Source: RXOA01 sp964554715 (GTDB taxonomy: Bacteria > Bipolaricaulota > Bipolaricaulia > UBA7950 > UBA9294). Taken from it: 15,910 bases of DNA. The stretch is from contig CAZKPU010000053.1 of the NCBI GenBank assembly GCA_964554715.1, positions 1-15,910 on the forward strand. Direction: 5' to 3'. A program made the translations under genes and the position numbers. Below are positions 13,955 through 15,910 of the stretch, in pieces. The notes under the pieces are model-generated. The model saw nothing but the letters and a program-made list of their open reading frames with translations. It made no database searches and had not been told where the DNA came from. Positions within the stretch are counted from its first letter, which is position 1, and each line of letters begins with the position of its first letter.

Positions 13955-15273
13955 TGCCCCCCCTCTTTCAGAGCCTCATCGGCCGCCTGCAAACGGCTTC
14001 GTCGCTCGGAGATTTCCTCCGCACATCGGCGGCGCAGTCTTGGGAGGTTCAAGCAGCGGATCGCCGCTTCGGCCGCGTTCTTGGGCTCGATCACCGTCAT
14101 CGCCGGCACGAACGACGGCATCATCAGGGATGAACCGATATTGACCGCCAGATCCGTTCGGTCGGCAAACGGCGGGCAATTGATCACCGGAACGGTCGTG
14201 TTGGCGGCCAAAGCACCGCCAAGCCCGTTGGATCGTCCGGCGACCGCGATGATCACTCCGGGCTCCGCCGACGCGCTCAGCTCGCGGGCCAGCGCCTCGG
14301 TATGGGCCGGCGTCTTGTGTGCCGATGCGATTCGGACGCGTACGGCCACATCGTAGGCCGCCAGGTGGTCGATGATGACATCCGCATGGCGACGATCCGA
14401 CGGAGAGCCGATGACCAGGGTGACACACGCGTCCTTCATGATCCCCGCTGCGACCAGTTGTCGGATGAGTCTCGAGTTCGGGTTTTCGGATACCAGAGGC
14501 ACCGGTTTCCCGGTGATACGCTCGCACAACTCCGCATACCGCCGCTGCGTTTCGGCCACCACGTCGGCAGGAAGCGCTTCGGGATCCCGTCCCGCTTCAC
14601 GTTCGGCAAGCAGCCACCGCCGCACGTACTCCTTGTCCCATGATGTGACGGATTGGGGGTCGCGGTCGTAGTCGTCGGCCGACCAGAAGCGCGACGAGTC
14701 GGGTGTGTGGATTTCGTCCATCAGCACAACTTCACCGTTGAGGAGCCCGAACTCATACTTGCTGTCGACCAGAAGAAGCCCTCGATCATCGAGAAGCTTC
14801 GACGCATGCGAGAAAAGGGACAACGCGTACGCCTCCATCTTCCGATAGACCGTTTCGGTCGCCAGTCCGCCAGCTACGATCGCCTCCGGTGTAATCCGTG
14901 AGTCGCGGACATCCTTGGTCGTGGGCGTGACGATCGGGTCGCGGAAGCGCTGATGGTTGCTCAAGCCGTCGGGAAGCTTCACCCCGGAAAGCCGCCGTTC
15001 GCCAGAGGCGTACGCCCGCCATGCCGACCCCGTCATGTAGCCCCTTACGATCATCTCCACACGGATCGGTTCGAGTTCACGCACCACCATGGCGCGGTCG
15101 GCAACCACCTCCACCATGTGGTTGGGCACAAGATCTCTTGTCTTCTCGAACCAGTACGCGCTGAGGCGGTTGAGAACGGCTCCCTTTCCGGGAATTGCAG
15201 TTTCGAGCACGCGATCGAACGCGCTCAGCCGATCGGTGGCAACGATCAGCCTTGCCTCGGTGAAGCCGGACAA
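13951..15273 (-). CDS. purCE: Fused SAICAR synthetase and class II AIR carboxylase, 5' end disrupted
   Basis: Residues 1-265 of this frame are SAICAR synthetase, with VATDRLSAFD (11-20), HQRFRDPIVTPTTK, VDSKYEFGLLNGE (169-181) and DEIHTPDSSRFW (186-197). Residues 282-410 are a PurE domain with GSPSDRRHAD, SAHKTP and AVAGRSNGLGGALAANT, then PVINCPP. That is the pattern of class II PurE, as in animal PAICS and Treponema PurE, which carboxylates AIR directly with CO2 and needs no PurK. The order PurC-PurE also mirrors PAICS. The frame's first usable start (TTG 15273) has no ribosome binding site and omits the expected GKVRD nucleotide loop. The well-placed ATG at 15307 is in another frame. As written, the gene is probably frameshifted, so I treat it as real but damaged or mis-sequenced. 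Confidence 0.9.
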   Translation of the reverse strand: MSGFTEARLIVATDRLSAFDRVLETAIPGKGAVLNRLSAYWFEKTRDLVPNHMVEVVADRAMVVRELEPIRVEMIVRGYMTGSAWRAYASGERRLSGVKLPDGLSNHQRFRDPIVTPTTKDVRDSRITPEAIVAGGLATETVYRKMEAYALSLFSHASKLLDDRGLLLVDSKYEFGLLNGEVVLMDEIHTPDSSRFWSADDYDRDPQSVTSWDKEYVRRWLLAEREAGRDPEALPADVVAETQRRYAELCERITGKPVPLVSENPNSRLIRQLVAAGIMKDACVTLVIGSPSDRRHADVIIDHLAAYDVAVRVRIASAHKTPAHTEALARELSASAEPGVIIAVAGRSNGLGGALAANTTVPVINCPPFADRTDLAVNIGSSLMMPSFVPAMTVIEPKNAAEAAIRCLNLPRLRRRCAEEISERRSRLQAADEALKEGGQ

Positions 15274-15307
15274 GCTGCGGCGTCGAGAACGAAACGAGCG
15301 TCTGCAT
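15240..15307 (-). pseudogene. purC: Out-of-frame true 5' end of purC
   Basis: ATG 15307 follows GGAGGAG (8 nt spacing) and lies 12 bp after purH. It reads MQTLVSFSTPQLVRLHRGK, which looks like a SAICAR synthetase N-terminus up to the family's RGKVRD. The next expected residues (VRD and about ten more) are missing. The same bases that encode LHRGK encode FTEARL in the purC frame. This is what a deletion of a non-triplet length between short similar sequences would leave. The frame then runs into a stop at 15077. Confidence 0.6.
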
Positions 15308-15319
15308 GTTCGGCTCCTC

Positions 15320-15910
15320 CTAGTGTTTGAAGTGCCGCATCCCGGTGGTCACCATGGCGACCCCTAGCTGATCACAGCGCTCGAATACGCGTTTGTCACG
15401 GATCGACCCGCCGGGCTGAATGATCGTGCGGATCCCAGCCTCGGCCGCCACTTCGACGCTGTCGGGAAACGGGAAGAACGCCTCCGATATCAGCAGCGCC
15501 TTCGAAAGCTGCTCACGAACGTAGCCATCGTCCGCATCGGAGGACTCCGCTTCGGCGGCCAGCGTCGCCCTTGCCCGATCGATCGCCAGCCGGGTGGAAA
15601 CGACGCGGTTGGGTTGCCCGGCGCCCATCCCGAGCAGCCGAACGCTTCCGTCTTCGGTCGTTCCCACAATCACGACAGCGTTGCTCTTGACCTGTCGTAC
15701 GGCGATCTGCCCGAACGAGAGCAGCCTGCCCAGCGTGCCGCCCGGCGACAGATCGCCCTCGGGCTTCGCCGTTGTGACCACCGTTAGCGCATCGAAGAGG
15801 ACACGGTCCGGCTCCTGTGCCAGACAGGCGTTCGGCAATACTCGATACTCGCGGTCCGGATGGATCCATTGCGGATCGAACCGCAGAACGCGAAGCGATT
15901 CCTTCTGCTT
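15320..15910 (-). CDS. purH: Bifunctional AICAR formyltransferase/IMP cyclohydrolase, C-terminal part
   Basis: The last 196 codons are present and the 5' part lies beyond the right edge. The segment is the end of the AICAR transformylase domain, with VKSNAVVIVGT, GMGAGQPNRVVSTRLA, AFFPFPDSVEVAAEAGI, IIQPGGSIRD and a terminal TGMRHFKH, all canonical. This enzyme carries out the last two steps to IMP. The TAG stop is 12 bp upstream of the purC ATG, and the purC ribosome binding site begins right after the stop, so the genes form one operon. The cyclohydrolase domain cannot be judged from this window. Confidence 0.96.
   Translation of the reverse strand, partial: KQKESLRVLRFDPQWIHPDREYRVLPNACLAQEPDRVLFDALTVVTTAKPEGDLSPGGTLGRLLSFGQIAVRQVKSNAVVIVGTTEDGSVRLLGMGAGQPNRVVSTRLAIDRARATLAAEAESSDADDGYVREQLSKALLISEAFFPFPDSVEVAAEAGIRTIIQPGGSIRDKRVFERCDQLGVAMVTTGMRHFKH

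Noticed and set aside
13385..14356. 323-codon open frame on the plus strand
   Set aside because: It straddles purD and purCE antisense, two well-supported coupled genes.

Overview
The window is a bacterial chromosome segment, moderately GC-rich, with short intergenic gaps, GGAGG-type ribosome binding sites and frequent TTG/GTG starts. Several traits suggest an uncultured, possibly anaerobic lineage: a PurF with the cysteines of the [4Fe-4S] subfamily, a class II type PurE fused to PurC, an alpha-type glutamine synthetase and a long-insert serine hydroxymethyltransferase. I cannot name the phylum from sequence alone. I see no insertion sequence, CRISPR array, tRNA or rRNA.

Layout. 1-2380: an exported protein cut by the left edge and a membrane-anchored winged-helix regulator, both on minus, diverge from a secreted helix-rich protein on plus. 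A perfect 16-bp palindrome lies between the regulator and the plus-strand gene. 2499-5248 (minus): a papain-like lipoprotein protease, then a calcineurin-type phosphoesterase. 5466-8272 (minus): glnA followed 32 bp later by glyA. 8382-8535 (minus): a promoter, nested hairpins and a strong intrinsic terminator that together look like a small RNA gene. 8615-9910 (minus): an M24-family peptidase. 10058-10561 (plus): a small protein of unknown function. 10657-15910 (minus): a tightly coupled purine operon, purH (partial) - purCE - purD - purN - purF, with junctions of 12 bp, a 4-bp overlap, a 1-bp overlap and 2 bp.

Metabolic logic: glnA makes the glutamine used by PurF, glyA makes glycine (used by PurD) and one-carbon units that feed the 10-formyl-THF used by PurN and PurH, and the pur operon covers five to six steps of IMP synthesis.

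Most striking are three interrupted reading frames. The papain-like gene has an in-frame TAG inside the second copy of a repeated C-terminal domain, and the domain continues in the same frame for 87 codons. The M24 peptidase has an in-frame TGA, and the frame then continues for 47 codons that carry two of the five expected metal-binding residues. The 5' end of purC is split between two frames, as if a short non-triplet segment were deleted. Both TAG and TGA end other genes here at normal family lengths, so a genome-wide change of code is unlikely. Local recoding, gene decay and sequence or assembly error remain open.
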